From assembly GCA_017994815.1 (NCBI GenBank), contig JAGOJY010000043.1:1-35824 (forward strand): a stretch of 35,824 nt of DNA, in the 5' to 3' direction. This document shows, in pieces, positions 15,327 to 25,465 of the stretch. The translations under genes were made by a program, and so were the position numbers. Positions within the stretch are counted from its first letter, which is position 1, and each line of letters opens with the position of its first letter. A model generated the notes under the pieces. The model made no database searches. It was not told the DNA's origin and saw only the letters and a list, made by a program, of their open reading frames with translations. This DNA comes from Acidobacteriota bacterium (GTDB taxonomy: Bacteria; Acidobacteriota; Polarisedimenticolia; J045).

Positions 15327-15677
15327 ATGAACCGAGCGGGCAGCGGCACGTGGGCGCGGCGCGCGGCGGGGGGCCTGCTCGTGCTGGCGCTCGTCGCGTG
15401 CAGCACGATCGGGGCCACCTCGATCCGCAAGGTGACGGACGACCCGCGCAAGTACGACGGGAAGGAGGTCACGATCGCGGGCGAGGTCACCGGTTCGCTC
15501 AACCTGATCGTGGTCAAGGGGTACACCGTGCGCGACGCCACCGGCGAGATGCCGGTGATCACACGCGGCGACGTCCCCGCCAAGGGCGCGAAGGTCCGGG
15601 TGCGCGGCAGGGTCAACCAGGCGTTCTCGTTCCAGGACAAGAGCCTCGTCGTGCTGATGGAGGAGCCGGCGAAGTGA
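15327..15677 (+). CDS. Small OB-fold lipoprotein
   Basis: The 116-residue protein has a lipoprotein signal (basic start, LLVLALVAC lipobox, Cys at about 25). It is then a short beta-barrel-like domain of about 85 residues: KYDGKEVTIAGEVTGS, YTVRDATGEMPVITRGD, GAKVRVRGRVNQAF and KSLVVLMEE. This is the pattern of single OB-fold (tRNA-anti or BOF-like) domains. It probably sits on a periplasmic face of a membrane and binds an unknown ligand. ATG 15327 is chosen for its GGGAGG site six bases upstream. Its stop overlaps the next gene start (GTGA), so the two are translated together. Confidence 0.75.
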   Translation: MNRAGSGTWARRAAGGLLVLALVACSTIGATSIRKVTDDPRKYDGKEVTIAGEVTGSLNLIVVKGYTVRDATGEMPVITRGDVPAKGAKVRVRGRVNQAFSFQDKSLVVLMEEPAK

Positions 15678-16834
15678 CGGCCGGCGCGGGGCCGCGGGCG
15701 GTCCCGCTCTGGACGCGCTCCTTCGCTCTGGTCGTCGTCGCCACGGCGACGCTGTTCGTCGGCTTCTACTTCATGCTCCCGGTGCTGCCGACGCGCGCGG
15801 CGGCGCTCGGCGCGGCGACGTCGCGGGTCGGGTTCGTCATCACCGTGTACTCGCTGGCGTCGATGGTCACGCGGGTCCTGAGCGGACCGCGGATGGAGCG
15901 CCACGGCGCGCGGCCGTTCGCGCTCGCCGGGCTGGCCCTGTTCGCGGCGACGGCGGTGGCCTGCGCCCTCGCCGCGAGCTACCCGGGGCTGCTCACCGCC
16001 CGGATCGTGCAGGGGATCGGCTGGGGCTGGGCCACGACCGCGCTCGGCGCGCTCGTCGCAGAACTGGCGCCCGTCGCCCGGCGCGGCGAGGCGATCGGGT
16101 ACTGGGGGCTCGCGCCGACGCTGGCGATGGCCGTCGGTCCTCTGGGCGGCGACCTGCTCGAGCGCGGCGCGGGACCGGCGGGCGTGTTCCTCGGCACGGC
16201 CGCGCTCGCGCTGCTCGCGCTGTTCGTGGTGCTGCCGGTACGCGAGTCGCGCGCCGCCCCCGGCGGCGGCGTGGCCGGGCGGCGGCTCCCGCGGCCGATG
16301 GTCCTGCCGGCGCTCGTGCTGTACCTGTCGAGTCTGTCCTACGGCGCGCTGGTGGCGTACGTGCCGGTCGAGCTGGCCTCCCGCGGGGCCGGGGCCGGGA
16401 CGTTCTTCACGGTCTTCGCGATCGCCGTGCTGCTCACGCGCCCTTTGGCCGGGCGCTTCTCCGACGTGCGCGGCCGCGGCGCGATCATCCTGCCCGGGCT
16501 GCTCCTCGGCGCGGCGGGAACGCTCGTGCTCGGCTTCGCGCGCACGCCGCTCGGCGTCGGCACTGCCGCGCTGCTGTACGGGTTCGGCATCGGCGGGGCA
16601 TCGTTCCCGGGGCTTCTGGCCTGGAGCGTGGACCGCTGCGAAGGCTGCGACCGCAGCACCGCGGTCGCGTGGTTCTTCACGTCGTACGACCTCGCGATCG
16701 CCTCCGGCGCGGCGCTGCTCGGCCCGCTCTACGCGCGCTTCGGCTTCGCCGGGCTGAACGTCGGCGCGACCGCGGGGATCGTGCTGTCGCTGGCGCTGTT
16801 CGTCGCCGGCGTGGCGAAGCACCGCGCCCGCTGA
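15674..16834 (+). CDS. MFS transporter (YfcJ/arabinose-efflux-like)
   Basis: The 386-residue protein has about twelve hydrophobic spans. Major facilitator signatures are seen in the loop between spans 2 and 3 (SGPRMERHGARPF) and in the second half (RPLAGRFSDVRGRGAIILPG). A GWGWATTALGALVAELAPVA segment resembles sugar or drug efflux members. The start GTG 15674 overlaps the stop of the OB-fold lipoprotein gene and follows GGAGGAG. The substrate cannot be told from sequence. The C-terminal end (FVAGVAKHRAR) is normal. Confidence 0.85.
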   Translation: MTAGAGPRAVPLWTRSFALVVVATATLFVGFYFMLPVLPTRAAALGAATSRVGFVITVYSLASMVTRVLSGPRMERHGARPFALAGLALFAATAVACALAASYPGLLTARIVQGIGWGWATTALGALVAELAPVARRGEAIGYWGLAPTLAMAVGPLGGDLLERGAGPAGVFLGTAALALLALFVVLPVRESRAAPGGGVAGRRLPRPMVLPALVLYLSSLSYGALVAYVPVELASRGAGAGTFFTVFAIAVLLTRPLAGRFSDVRGRGAIILPGLLLGAAGTLVLGFARTPLGVGTAALLYGFGIGGASFPGLLAWSVDRCEGCDRSTAVAWFFTSYDLAIASGAALLGPLYARFGFAGLNVGATAGIVLSLALFVAGVAKHRAR

Positions 16835-16954
16835 TCAGGGGGCGTCGCCGCCGGCCGTCCCTCGACGCGCGTCCCGTCCCCGGCGTGGATCGGCGCCTGT
16901 TCCGTTAGGCAACCCGCTGCGGCGGAACTCGGTGGCTGAGCCGGGCTCGCGGCG

Positions 16955-18289
16955 TCAGTTCACGTAACCCAGCGAGCGCAGCTCGCGGATCTTCTCCGGG
17001 TCGGCCTCGGCGCCGGGGCCGAGCGGCGGATGCGCGCGCCGCCAGGCCGCGAGCAGTTCGCGCAGCGGCGCGGCGCGGTCCGGTTGCGATTCCAAAAGGT
17101 TCACGGTCTCGTGCGGGTCGGCCTCGAGATCGTAGAGTTCCTCGCCGCGCGCCGCGCTCGCGATCAGCTTCATGCCGCCGGAGACGACCGCCAGCTCCTC
17201 CGCCGCGAGCCACGGTCGCGGCGGTTCCTTGAACGAGCGGCGCTCGACGAAGACCGCGTGCGCACCGTCGTCGGTCTCGCCGCGCGCGAGCCGCGCGCGC
17301 GAGCTGCCGTTGCCGAGCGCCGGCTCGGGCAGGCCCCACAGCTCGAGGAGAGTGGAAGGCAGGTCCACGAGTTCGACGAGCGCATCGACCGCGCGGCCCG
17401 CCGGGAGTCGGCCTTTCCAGCGCATCACGAGCGGTACGTGGGTCTGGCCGTCGTAGAGGAACTCCCCGTGGCCGAAGGCGTAGCCGTAGCGTTCCTGCAG
17501 CTCGTCGAGCGACTCGCCGTGGTCGGCCGCGAGCACGATCAGCGGCGGCTCGCCCGGCAGCGCGTCGAGCGCGGCCACCAGCTTGCCCAGCCACAGGTCG
17601 GCGTAGCCGATCTCGCCGTCGTAGAGCCGGACGTTGTGCGCCACCTGCTGCGGGGTGTAGCGCGCGGCAGGTTCGGCCCAGTTCTCGTGGCGCACGGCGG
17701 GAGCCTCGCCTTGCGGCCCGGGCTCGCGGAACTCGCGCGGCGGATCGTAGGGCGCGTGCGGGTCGAAGAGGTGGACCCAGAGCAGGAACCCGTTCGGGCC
17801 GATGCCGTCGAGCCAGCGCAAGGCCAGTCCGACCGTCTCGTCGGCGCGGCGCTCCGCCTCGTCCGGCAGGTCGATCGTGTCGAACCCCGCCAGGCCGAGT
17901 TCCCGCGGGTCGAGGTGCTTGCGGCTGATGAACGCCGCGGTCGCGCAGCCGGACTCCTTCAGGCGCGTGGCCAGCGTGCGCAGGCCCGGCACCGCCGACT
18001 GGCCGTTGCGCGTGATCCCGTGCCGGCGGGGGTAGAGCCCGGTCAGCATCGAGGCGTGCGACGGGTCGGTCGTCGGCATGTTGCAGTAGGCCCGGCGGAA
18101 CAGGACACCCGAGCGCGCGAGGGCCGCAACCCCGGGCGAGGTGTCCCGGGCGGAGTCCCACGGCGTCAGGTGGTCGGCGCGCGTGGTGTCGAAGGTGACG
18201 AGCGCCACGCGCGGTCCGGGCCGCCCCCGTTCGCAGGCGCAGAGGGCCACCAGGGCCAGGCAGACGGCGGCACGCGGGATCGTGGTCAT
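16955..18289 (-). CDS. Sulfatase-fold lipoprotein with Thr at the formylglycine position
   Basis: The 444-residue protein has a lipoprotein signal (hydrophobic LALVAL, Cys at 17 and 19). A full alkaline-phosphatase/sulfatase fold follows: VALVTFDTTRADH (D34, metal), then PTTDPSHASMLTGLYPRRHG. Sulfatases have C/S-x-P-x-R there; this protein has T74-D-P-S-H78. Thr is the nucleophile in several related phosphotransferases and phosphodiesterases, so it is more likely a phospho-hydrolase or transferase than an FGly sulfatase. Further metal or phosphate motifs are WVHLFDPHAPYDPP and LAADHGESLDE. It ends with the usual ELYDLEADPHETVNLL segment. A TATCAT box eight bases before the ATG suggests a leaderless transcript. 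Confidence 0.85.
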   Translation of the reverse strand: MTTIPRAAVCLALVALCACERGRPGPRVALVTFDTTRADHLTPWDSARDTSPGVAALARSGVLFRRAYCNMPTTDPSHASMLTGLYPRRHGITRNGQSAVPGLRTLATRLKESGCATAAFISRKHLDPRELGLAGFDTIDLPDEAERRADETVGLALRWLDGIGPNGFLLWVHLFDPHAPYDPPREFREPGPQGEAPAVRHENWAEPAARYTPQQVAHNVRLYDGEIGYADLWLGKLVAALDALPGEPPLIVLAADHGESLDELQERYGYAFGHGEFLYDGQTHVPLVMRWKGRLPAGRAVDALVELVDLPSTLLELWGLPEPALGNGSSRARLARGETDDGAHAVFVERRSFKEPPRPWLAAEELAVVSGGMKLIASAARGEELYDLEADPHETVNLLESQPDRAAPLRELLAAWRRAHPPLGPGAEADPEKIRELRSLGYVN

Positions 18290-18297
18290 GGCGCCCC

Positions 18298-18303
18298 ATG
18301 ATA
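18298..18303 (-). promoter_or_regulatory. -10 box of the sulfatase-fold gene
   Basis: TATCAT on the minus strand ends 8 bases before the ATG at 18289, leaving no room for a normal leader. The palindrome GATTCGAATC at 18390-18399 lies further upstream in the same divergent region. Confidence 0.4.
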
Positions 18304-18525
18304 GTGGCGCCGCCGCCCGGCCGGGCGCCGCGCTTGCCGGGGCGGCACCGGCGGTATTTCGTCGTACATTCCTGCTACCGGGGAACTTGGATTCGAATCG
18401 GTAAGCATGTCAAGAAAACGAACACCGACAACCTGCCGCGCCGCAGTCGGGGAGAGCATCGCGCCTGGCGTCGAAAGCCGGGCCACCGGACCGGAGGACG
18501 CTGCTCCCGTCCAGGAGACGACCGA

Positions 18526-19755
18526 ATGACCCGAATCGGAACAGTGCTCGCGATCCTCGCGCTCTTCGCGTTTGTCCCGGCCAGCGCCAATGTCATCTCC
18601 AGCGCCGAGCTTGACGTCGGTTGCCAGGACTACACGTTGACCATTTCGGGGGACGACTTCGCCGCCCTGGATGCCTGCATTCCGTTTTCGTGGCAAGTCG
18701 TGCTCGAGGTCGGCTCGATCAACTCGATGGACCTGTTGTCGCTGACCGGCTCGGGCGAACTGTGCCCGCAGGGCGACACCCCGAACCCGTCGATCACGAT
18801 CCGGAACGGGTGGCCGGCGGGTGGCGCGTCGGCGTACCTGCCGGGCTTCAACCCCGGCGGCACGCTCGGCAACTGGCCCGGCAACCTGGCCGACAGCTAC
18901 TTCGCGGCGCTCACCTACGGGGCCCTGCGCGGGACGGTGGTCCTGTGGGACGACACCTACATGTCGGCGGGGAACGGGCTGAACGTGACCGTGAACGGCC
19001 TGCCGACCACGGATGCGTTCGGACAGCCGCTGGCCAACCCGCCGTCGTTCGGCAACTGCCCGCCGCCGCAGCCGCCGGTGATCGAGATCTGCCGCGACGC
19101 GGACTTCTGGGGCACCCACGCCGGCAACGAGGGGAGCTGCCGGGCCCCCGGCCGCAACCTCACCCTGGAGCTGGTCAGCTCGCTGCAGGACAAGGACCTC
19201 GACGTCTGCGGCAAGATCCTGGTTTCGACGAAGCTCTGGTCGCGGGATTCCGTGCTGGAAGGCCTCTGCTCGACGCCGTTCTTCGACGACCGGGTGGAGC
19301 TGGCGCGGCATCTTTCCGCCACGGCGCTCAACTGCGCCATCAGCGCCGGCACGGACGACTGCACCGGCGTGAGCATCAAGCCGCTGTTCGACGAGTGCAA
19401 TGCGACGTGCATGCTCAACAACGATCGGGCGCAGCTGCGCAGCTGTGCGCAGCGGCTGGACTGCTACAACAAGGGCGGCCTGTGGAACGGCTCGCGTTGC
19501 CAGGTCGGCACCTGCGGCGGCGACGGCGTTACGGCCTGCGCGTCGGACTGGGATTGCCCGCGCAAGTGCCGCAAGAGCGTCAAGTGCGTGCCGCTGCCCG
19601 ACACCTGCGCCTCGGAACCGCTGGCCAACCCGGTGCTCGGGATCAACTTCGAGCCGGTCGGCGCGCCGAGCAGCGCCGGTTCGTGCTTCATCGCGCACTT
19701 CGACCTCTGCACGATCTTCGGCGGCTGCGGCAAGGACGGTGGCTGCGGCCACTGA
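18526..19755 (+). CDS. Secreted Cys-rich protein of unknown function
   Basis: The 409-residue protein has a signal peptide (MTRIGTVLAILALFAFVPASA). The first 180 residues read like a beta-rich domain (DYTLTISGDDF, then SGELCPQGD and NVTVNGLPTTDAFG). From about 180 the protein is Cys-rich: GNCPPPQ, IEICRDADFWGTHAGNEGSC, DVCGKILVS, ALNCAIS, FDECNATCMLNN, LRSCAQRLDCYNKGGLWNG, CQVGTCGGDG and DWDCPRKCRKSVKC. Many disulfides outside the cell are expected. I recognise no named family or catalytic motif. ATG 18526 follows AGGAGA by eight bases; the upstream open frame is not supported. A strong terminator follows, so it is monocistronic. Confidence 0.75.
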   Translation: MTRIGTVLAILALFAFVPASANVISSAELDVGCQDYTLTISGDDFAALDACIPFSWQVVLEVGSINSMDLLSLTGSGELCPQGDTPNPSITIRNGWPAGGASAYLPGFNPGGTLGNWPGNLADSYFAALTYGALRGTVVLWDDTYMSAGNGLNVTVNGLPTTDAFGQPLANPPSFGNCPPPQPPVIEICRDADFWGTHAGNEGSCRAPGRNLTLELVSSLQDKDLDVCGKILVSTKLWSRDSVLEGLCSTPFFDDRVELARHLSATALNCAISAGTDDCTGVSIKPLFDECNATCMLNNDRAQLRSCAQRLDCYNKGGLWNGSRCQVGTCGGDGVTACASDWDCPRKCRKSVKCVPLPDTCASEPLANPVLGINFEPVGAPSSAGSCFIAHFDLCTIFGGCGKDGGCGH

Positions 19756-19789
19756 TGACCTGGCTGCAGTCGTAGGCTCGGCTGTCATC

Positions 19790-19826
19790 GGGGACCGTCA
19801 TCTCCGCGTCGGGGGTGACGGTCCCC
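19790..19826 (+). terminator. Terminator of the Cys-rich protein gene
   Basis: GGGGACCGTCA and TGACGGTCCCC form a perfect 11-bp stem with a 15-base loop, followed by GTCTTTG, 34 bases after the stop codon. Confidence 0.75.
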
Positions 19827-19914
19827 GTCTTTGCCGGCATCGACGCGACGGCACGAATTGTCACCCGGGCGCGGTGGTTCGCACCCAGGCTGTTCTCCAA
19901 CGCGAACAACGGCC

Positions 19915-19967
19915 ATCGAGCCGCCGTCATGGCCGGGCCGCCTGGCGGCGGCCCGCACGAATGCGCG
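19915..19967 (+). repeat. Dispersed intergenic repeat, copy B
   Basis: This copy shares the GGGCCGCC-TGGC-GGCGGCCC hairpin and GCACGAATGCGCG tail with copy A (260-312), with about four mismatches over 53 bases. Unlike copies A and C it is not followed by an outward paralogue. It lies between a terminator and mtgA. Confidence 0.75.
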
Positions 19968-20013
19968 TAGGGGACGGCGCAGCCGGCCGCGGCGGCGCCA
20001 TGGCCCATGCCCC

Positions 20014-20019
20014 TACAAT
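20014..20019 (+). promoter_or_regulatory. Probable -10 box of mtgA
   Basis: TACAAT overlaps the ATG at 20018. If it is the -10 box, that ATG is not translated and the start is GTG 20027 (7 bases downstream, leaderless) or ATG 20036, just after GGAGG. Confidence 0.4.
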
Positions 20020-20734
20020 GAACCGCGTGTGGAGGATGGTGCGCTGGGTGGGGGTGGCGTGCGCGCTGGCCGGTGCCGCGTGGGTCGTGTACGAGGCCGC
20101 GAGTTGGCCCGACGTGCCCGCGCTGGCGCGCGAGAACCCGCGCACGACGGCGTTCATCGAGGCTTGGCGCGCCGGCCGGCGCGCGGTTGGCCGCGACGAC
20201 CGGCCGCGCTGGGCGCCCGTGCCCTACGGCGCGATCTCCGCCGACCTCAAGCGCGCGGTGCTCGTGGCCGAGGACATCAACTTCTTTTCCCACCGCGGCT
20301 TCGAGAACATCGAAATCAAGAAGGCGGTGCGCGAGGCCTGGGAGGAGAAGGAGATCCCGCGCGGCGCCTCGACCATCACGCAGCAGCTGGCCAAGAACCT
20401 GTGGCTGTCCCCCTCGCGCAACCCATGGCGCAAGCTGAAGGAGGCGCTGTTGACGCGCCAGCTCGAGCGATCGCTGAGCAAGCGGCGGATCCTCGAGCTG
20501 TACCTCAACGTCGCCGAGTTCGGCGACGGCATCTACGGCGCCGAGGCCGCGGCGCGGCACTACTTCGGCAAGCCGGCGGCGGCTCTCGGCGCCGCGGAAG
20601 CGGCGCAGCTCGCGGCCTCGCTGCCGCGGCCCAAGACTTGGAACCCGCGCTCCGGCAGCCCCTCGTACCGGCGCTACGTCCGCGCCATCGAGCGGCGGAT
20701 GGAGCGCGCGGGGTTCCTGCGCAAGGAAGTCTGA
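20018..20734 (+). CDS. mtgA: Monofunctional biosynthetic peptidoglycan transglycosylase
   Basis: The protein, up to 238 residues, has one N-terminal membrane anchor (about 10-30) and a GT51 domain. The domain motifs are VLVAEDINFFSHRGFENIEI (with the catalytic Glu), RGASTITQQLAKNLWLS, KRRILELYLNVAEFGDGIYG and AARHYFGKPAAAL. The enzyme polymerises lipid II into glycan strands at the outer face of the inner membrane. There is no transpeptidase domain and the length fits MtgA. The start is uncertain: ATG 20018 overlaps a TACAAT box, and GTG 20027 and ATG 20036 are in-frame alternatives that keep the anchor. It stands alone on the plus strand, with yedA following from its own promoter. Confidence 0.93.
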   Translation: MNRVWRMVRWVGVACALAGAAWVVYEAASWPDVPALARENPRTTAFIEAWRAGRRAVGRDDRPRWAPVPYGAISADLKRAVLVAEDINFFSHRGFENIEIKKAVREAWEEKEIPRGASTITQQLAKNLWLSPSRNPWRKLKEALLTRQLERSLSKRRILELYLNVAEFGDGIYGAEAAARHYFGKPAAALGAAEAAQLAASLPRPKTWNPRSGSPSYRRYVRAIERRMERAGFLRKEV

Positions 20735-20784
20735 ACGGTCCCTCCGCCGCGGCGACCGGCGCGGGCCCGGCGCGGGGGAGGGAT

Positions 20785-20790
20785 TAACAT
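20785..20790 (+). promoter_or_regulatory. -10 box upstream of the YedA-type exporter gene
   Basis: TAACAT in GGGATTAACATAAGC lies 60 bases before the TTG start at 20851. No good -35 hexamer is seen. Confidence 0.35.
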
Positions 20791-20850
20791 AAGCGGTCCT
20801 GCTCGAGAGGTAAGGGGGCCGCGGCGGCTCCCCGCCGAGGCCCGGGAACG

Positions 20851-21846
20851 TTGACCGATCCGCACAGCGCCCGCTCCCCGTCCCGCGCCGGCGTGCTCGC
20901 CGCGTTCGGGGCCGTCTACGTCATCTGGGGCTCGACGTACCTCGCGATCCGCTTCGGGATCGAAACGCTGCCGCCGTTCCTGATGGTCGGCGCGCGCTAC
21001 CTCGGCGCCGGCGTGCTGATGTACGCCTGGGCCCGCGCGCGCGGCACCTCGCGCCCGACGCCGCGCAACTGGGCGGCGGCGGCGGTGATCGGCGGGCTGA
21101 TGCTCCTCGGCGGCAACGGCCTCGTGACCTGGTCCGAGAAAACCGTGCCCTCCGGACTCGCGGCGCTCCTCGTCGCCACCGTACCTCTCTGGATGGTCCT
21201 GCTCGACTGGGCCCGGCCAAGAGGGGAGCGCCCGGCGGCGCGGGTGTTCGTCGCGCTCGCGCTGGGCCTGGCCGGCATCGCGATCCTGCTCGGCCCGGGC
21301 GAGCTGCTCGGCGCGCGCGACCTGCCGTGGGCCGGCGCGCTGGCCGTGGTGCTGGCGTCGTTCTCGTGGGCGGCGGGATCGCTCTACTCGCGCGCCGCGC
21401 CGCTGCCGTCGGAACCGATGCTCGCGACCGGGATGGAGATGCTGGCCGGCGGCGCGCTCGCGACGCTGGTCGGGCTGGCCCTCGGCGAGGGCGCGCGGTT
21501 CGACGCCGCGGCGATCTCGACGCGCTCCGCGCTCGCGCTGGGCTACCTGATCGTCTTCGGATCGCTCGTCGCGTTCACGGCGTACGTCTGGCTCCTGCGC
21601 GTGACGACGCCGGCCCGCGTCGCGACCTACGCCTACGTGAATCCGCTGGTGGCGGTGCTGCTCGGCTGGGCGCTGGCGGGCGAGCCGCTCGGGCCGCGGA
21701 CGGTGCTGGCGGCGGCGGTCATCATCGCGGCGGTCGTGCTGATCACGACTGCCCAGGCGGTCCGCGCGCGCCCGCCGGTGGCGGAGGTCGAGCCGCAACC
21801 GGAGACCGAGCGCGAGCGCCCGCGGCTGCTGCGGAAGACCTCGTAG
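20851..21846 (+). CDS. yedA: EamA-family drug/metabolite exporter, YedA-type
   Basis: The 331-residue protein has ten hydrophobic spans in two EamA halves. The first span (YVIWGSTYLAIRFGIETLPPF), the GGNGLVTWSEKTVPSGLAAL segment and the C-terminal ATYAYVNPLVAVLLGWAL segment match the YedA branch of the drug/metabolite transporter superfamily. The protein ends in a charged cytoplasmic tail (EVEPQPETERERPRLLRK). The natural substrate is not known from sequence. The start is TTG 20851, giving a normal short N-terminus before the first span. The upstream ribosome site is weak. Confidence 0.88.
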   Translation: MTDPHSARSPSRAGVLAAFGAVYVIWGSTYLAIRFGIETLPPFLMVGARYLGAGVLMYAWARARGTSRPTPRNWAAAAVIGGLMLLGGNGLVTWSEKTVPSGLAALLVATVPLWMVLLDWARPRGERPAARVFVALALGLAGIAILLGPGELLGARDLPWAGALAVVLASFSWAAGSLYSRAAPLPSEPMLATGMEMLAGGALATLVGLALGEGARFDAAAISTRSALALGYLIVFGSLVAFTAYVWLLRVTTPARVATYAYVNPLVAVLLGWALAGEPLGPRTVLAAAVIIAAVVLITTAQAVRARPPVAEVEPQPETERERPRLLRKTS

Positions 21847-21899
21847 GCCGCTCCGCCCCCGCCGGAAAACGCCCCGCGGGCGCCATCGACCGCTCGCGC

Positions 21900-21905
21900 T
21901 ATCAT
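21900..21905 (+). promoter_or_regulatory. -10 box of the aconitase gene
   Basis: TATCAT lies 44 bases before the ATG at 21950. The ATG that overlaps this box is out of frame with the aconitase and is not used. Confidence 0.4.
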
Positions 21906-21949
21906 GAACACTTTCCAGCCCCTCGCAGTCCTTTCGGGACAGGTGACCC

Positions 21950-24748
<2,799 letters not shown>

Positions 24749-24772
24749 CCTCGGGCAGGCGCCCCCGCCCCG

Positions 24773-24800
24773 GGAACTCCGGGACGTCCGCGCTGTCGAA
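24773..24800 (+). promoter_or_regulatory. ECF-type promoter of the second sigma operon
   Basis: GGAACT (24773-24778) and GTCGAA (24795-24800) are 16 bases apart, close to the GGAAC / GTC(T)AA form of many ECF promoters. The start codon at 24845 follows about 44 bases later. Autoregulation is inferred. Confidence 0.45.
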
Positions 24801-24810
24801 GGGTTGATGG

Positions 24811-24829
24811 GGCCGCCCCGCGGGCGGCC
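24811..24829 (+). other. Hairpin in the leader of the second sigma gene
   Basis: GGCCGCC-CCGCG-GGCGGCC forms a 7-bp stem. It ends 15 bases before the start codon and next to the GGGAGA ribosome site, so it could affect translation or stop acnA read-through. Confidence 0.4.
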
Positions 24830-24844
24830 GACGGGAGACGCGGG

Positions 24845-25465
24845 ATGGACACCCTCCGGGCCGCCGAGACGGCCCCGGGAACCAGGGACGACGAGCAGGA
24901 CCCGGCGCTGCGCGCCGAGCGCGAGTTGATCGAGCTTGCGCGCCTCGGCGATCGCGACGCGTTCGGCCGGCTGATGCAGGCCCACCTGCCGCGCGTGTGG
25001 AACGTGGTCTGGCGCATCGTGCGCCACGAGCAGGACGCGGAGGACATCGTGCAGGAGTCGTTCCTGGCGGCGTTCCGCGCGCTGCCGGCGTTCCGCGGCG
25101 AGTCGCGCTTCTCGACCTGGCTGCACCGGATCGCCGTCACGCGGGCGTTGAACCACCTCGACCGCAAGGCCGAGCGCGTGGGGCGCTCGTCCGTCCCGCT
25201 CGACGGCCCCGCCGCGCCCCCGGTCCGCGACGGCGCCCCGACGCCGCTGCAGTCGCTCGAACGCAAGGAGCTTCTGCGCCGGCTCGCCGAGTGCCTGCCG
25301 AAGCTGCCGCCGGCCTGGCGGGCCACGCTGGCGCTGCGCGACGGCGACAGCCTGTCCTACGAGCACATCGCCGACGTGCTGTCGCTGAACGTCGGCACGG
25401 TCCGCTCGCGGCTCGCGCGCGCCCGCGCCGCGCTGCGCAAGTGCGTGGACGGGGAGGCCGCGTGA
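24845..25465 (+). CDS. ECF-type RNA polymerase sigma factor (second pair)
   Basis: The 206-residue protein has sigma region 2 at about 30-107 (GDRDAFGRLMQAHLPRVWNV, DAEDIVQESFLAAFRA, then RFSTWLHRIAVTRALNHLDRK). Region 4 is at about 140-200 (RLAECLPKLPPAWRATLALRD, then SYEHIADVLSLNVGTVRSRLARARAALRK). It is RpoE-like in layout. The ATG start follows GGGAGA, and its stop overlaps the anti-sigma GTG (GTGA). The operon continues to mntP. Its upstream region has a GGAACT-N16-GTCGAA promoter. Confidence 0.93.
   Translation: MDTLRAAETAPGTRDDEQDPALRAERELIELARLGDRDAFGRLMQAHLPRVWNVVWRIVRHEQDAEDIVQESFLAAFRALPAFRGESRFSTWLHRIAVTRALNHLDRKAERVGRSSVPLDGPAAPPVRDGAPTPLQSLERKELLRRLAECLPKLPPAWRATLALRDGDSLSYEHIADVLSLNVGTVRSRLARARAALRKCVDGEAA

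Noticed and set aside
15239..16822. N-terminal extension of the spermidine-synthase-like protein on the minus strand
   Set aside because: The extra residues are Arg/Glu/Gln-rich, antisense to the MFS and OB-fold genes, and unlike any domain. The true start is just before the first membrane span.
18382..18414. GGAACTT as an ECF promoter before the Cys-rich gene
   Set aside because: No GTC-type -10 box lies at a 15-17 base distance; the nearest, GTCAAG, is 21 bases away.
18298..18525. N-terminal extension of the Cys-rich secreted protein
   Set aside because: It would bury the signal peptide; ATG 18526 has an AGGAGA site and begins the signal peptide exactly.
21870..21882. Short hairpin CGCCC-CGC-GGGCG as a terminator after the YedA-type gene
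   Set aside because: A 5-bp GC stem is expected by chance in DNA this GC-rich and no T-run follows.
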